NCBI GenBank assembly: GCA_963825585.1
Contig: CAWGTX010000009.1
Span: 496,001 to 560,000 of the forward strand
Direction: 5' to 3'
DNA: 64,000 nt
Origin: JAOUGY01 sp963825585
GTDB lineage: Bacteria; Actinomycetota; Acidimicrobiia; Spongiisociales; ZC4RG35
Part shown: positions 62,768 to 64,000 of the stretch, one piece after another
Numbering within the stretch: position 1 is the stretch's first letter
Layout of the letters: every line of letters begins with the position of its first letter
Notes under the pieces: model-generated
Databases searched by the model: none
The model's input: only the letters and a program-made list of their open reading frames with translations
Told to the model about the DNA's origin: nothing
Position numbers and translations under genes: made by a program

Positions 62768-63814
62768 GTGAAAGACCGTCTGCTCGCCCGTATCGCTCGT
62801 GAGGGTCCCATCCCGTTCGAGGAGTTCATGCGTGAGGCCCTGTACGGGGATGGGGGATTCTTCGCCTCCTCGGAGCTGCGGTCGGTGAAGGGCGGGGACT
62901 TTTTGACATCGCCGGAGGTGAGCCCACTGTTCGGCGAGACGGTGGCGACGTTCGTTGCCTCGGAGCGTGAACGGATCGGCGAGCCGTTCACCTTGGTGGA
63001 AGTGGCAGGTGGGAGCGGGTCGTTGCTCCGACCCCTCCTCGGGGTCGTTTCGGTTGACGCTCACGCGGTGGAGGCGTCGCCCGCCGCCCGGTCTGCAATC
63101 TCGCAGGTCCTCGGGACGAACCGGGTGCATCGATCGATGGACGCACTAGCCGCGCCGGTGCGCGGGGTCGTGGTGGCGAACGAACTGATCGACAACCTGC
63201 CAATGGCGATCGCCGAGTTCACCGCCGCGGGCTGGAGGGAACGTTGGGTCGGGGCCGAGGGGTCGACCCTCGAGTTCATCGATGCGCCGGTCCGGCCTGC
63301 GGTTGCCGCCTGGTTGGCCGAATTCGCCGGACCGGTCGACGTGGGGGGATGGGTCGAGGTCCAACTCGAAGCAGGGGCGTGGATCGAAGCGGCCCTCGGG
63401 GTCATGACGGCCGGGTCACTGCTGCTGTTCGACTACGGCGACACCGCCGAGAATCTGGCGCCGCGTAGAGCGGACGGGACGCTGCGAACCTACCGATCCC
63501 ACCACCTGGGTCCCCACCCGCTCGATGAGCCCGGTGCCACCGACATCACCGCCGATGTGAACTTCACAGCGCTCGAGGCGGTGGCGCGGCGCTGCGGGGC
63601 CGACGTGCACGTGGTCCGACAGGACGACTGGCTGTTCGAGTGGGGGCTGCGTGATCGGATCTCGGAGCTGCGTCGCCGCGAACTCGACCTCGCCCGCGGT
63701 GGTGATCAGATGGAGCGGCTTCGGGTGCGCACCGTCAAACAGGAGGCCGAGACGCTCGTCCACCCCCGCGGGTTGGGTGACTTCCGCGTTTTGGTGGCCA
63801 CGATCCCAGTGTGA
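62768..63814 (+). CDS. SAM-dependent methyltransferase, MidA / NDUFAF7 family
   Basis: This 348-residue protein matches the DUF185/MidA family. The N-terminal signature GPIPFEEFMREALYGDGGFF is followed by GDFLTSPEVSPLFGE and the SAM-binding glycine loop VEVAGGSGSLLRPLL. VVVANELIDNLPMAIAEF and LLFDYGDTAENL are conserved family positions. The mitochondrial relative methylates an arginine of a complex I subunit; the bacterial targets are unknown. The GTG at 62768 is preferred because a -10 box lies 7 bases upstream; the longer open frame would translate the heptad array. Confidence 0.88.
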   Translation: MKDRLLARIAREGPIPFEEFMREALYGDGGFFASSELRSVKGGDFLTSPEVSPLFGETVATFVASERERIGEPFTLVEVAGGSGSLLRPLLGVVSVDAHAVEASPAARSAISQVLGTNRVHRSMDALAAPVRGVVVANELIDNLPMAIAEFTAAGWRERWVGAEGSTLEFIDAPVRPAVAAWLAEFAGPVDVGGWVEVQLEAGAWIEAALGVMTAGSLLLFDYGDTAENLAPRRADGTLRTYRSHHLGPHPLDEPGATDITADVNFTALEAVARRCGADVHVVRQDDWLFEWGLRDRISELRRRELDLARGGDQMERLRVRTVKQEAETLVHPRGLGDFRVLVATIPV

Positions 63815-63936
63815 CGTAAGTGCGACAATTGTTTCTGTGGCGACCGGCTCTGGCGTTGTCTATGGTGAGCCGGTCTTCGGCCCTCGAAGGGGGCCTGAGG
63901 CGGGAGAGCCGAGTGGGGACACCAAGAGGAGGAAGC

Positions 63937-64000
63937 ATGTTGAAGCGCTCCAGGCGCGTCGCGCTCCTCGCCGTGCTGTCCGCGTTCTCGATGCTGTTCG
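63937..64000 (+). CDS. Start of a secreted protein (truncated by the window edge)
   Basis: Only 21 residues are visible: MLKRSRRVALLAVLSAFSML and onward. This is a typical basic n-region and hydrophobic h-region of a signal peptide. A strong AGAGGAGGAA ribosome site precedes the ATG by 3-4 bases. The function cannot be inferred. Confidence 0.6.
   Translation, partial: MLKRSRRVALLAVLSAFSMLF

Overview
This 64 kb window is high-GC actinobacterial DNA. The evidence is the fused rpoBC / str / S10 / spc / alpha ribosomal gene order, zinc-type S14, L36 and L24 proteins, a mycothiol-type maleylpyruvate isomerase family protein, an LLM-class (F420-type) oxidoreductase, and the actinobacterial series rplM-rpsI-glmM-glmS-acpS-nnrD-alr-tsaE-tsaB-rimI-tsaD-groES-groEL. 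I infer an uncultured or little-studied deep-branching lineage (Acidimicrobiia-like), because the order is actinobacterial but the intergenic repeats, the S3 tail and the missing infA do not match well-known streptomycete or mycobacterial layouts. This placement is an inference.

Layout. 0-4.6 kb: two minus-strand dehydrogenase/oxidase genes, a 40-residue membrane microprotein, a thiolase and an orphan TadE-like pilin. 4.6-5.3 kb: a repeat-rich gap with a large inverted repeat, then the rpoB promoter and leader. 5.3-12.7 kb: rpoB-rpoC. 12.7-16.3 kb: a minus-strand VWA lipoprotein and a NarL-type two-component pair, inserted between rpoC and the ribosomal genes. 17-32.3 kb: rpsL-rpsG-fusA-tuf-rpsJ through secY. 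32.3-33.7 kb: adk-map. 34.7-37.6 kb: rpmJ-rpsM-rpsK-rpsD-rpoA-rplQ. 37.9-44.3 kb: coaA, NUDIX, Yip1, truA, uppP, HAD and LCP genes (coenzyme A, tRNA and cell-wall functions). 45-59 kb: rplM-rpsI-glmM, glmS, acpS, nnrD-alr, a P1 peptidase, the t6A genes and groESL. 59-64 kb: a DinB-like protein, an LLM oxidoreductase with a glycogen synthase, a MidA-type methyltransferase and the start of a secreted protein.

Most of the genes serve transcription, translation and envelope precursor supply: ribosome and RNA polymerase synthesis, Sec export, t6A tRNA modification, UDP-GlcNAc (glmS, glmM), D-alanine (alr), undecaprenyl phosphate recycling (uppP) and wall polymer ligation (LCP). groESL carries two CIRCE operators, implying HrcA control. 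Many genes outside the ribosomal cluster have a TAnnnT -10 box only 6-8 bases before the start codon, which predicts leaderless mRNAs.

The most unusual feature is a family of intergenic tandem arrays whose period is always seven bases although the repeated word differs (AACGTAG, GCAGAAC, GTACAAC, CGACGAG, CGTCGCT, CAGCCAG, GCGTGTT and others). Several arrays hold one unbroken 7-base register while changing words, and four share the same ordered core. A four-copy 131-bp tandem repeat in front of rplM also contains four heptads. Other notable points: tuf has a base composition unlike every neighbour; rplV and the 3' end of rpsC each carry one extra base that breaks the frame; S3 has a long repeated and acidic tail; S12 naturally has Arg at position 88; and infA is not at its usual site.
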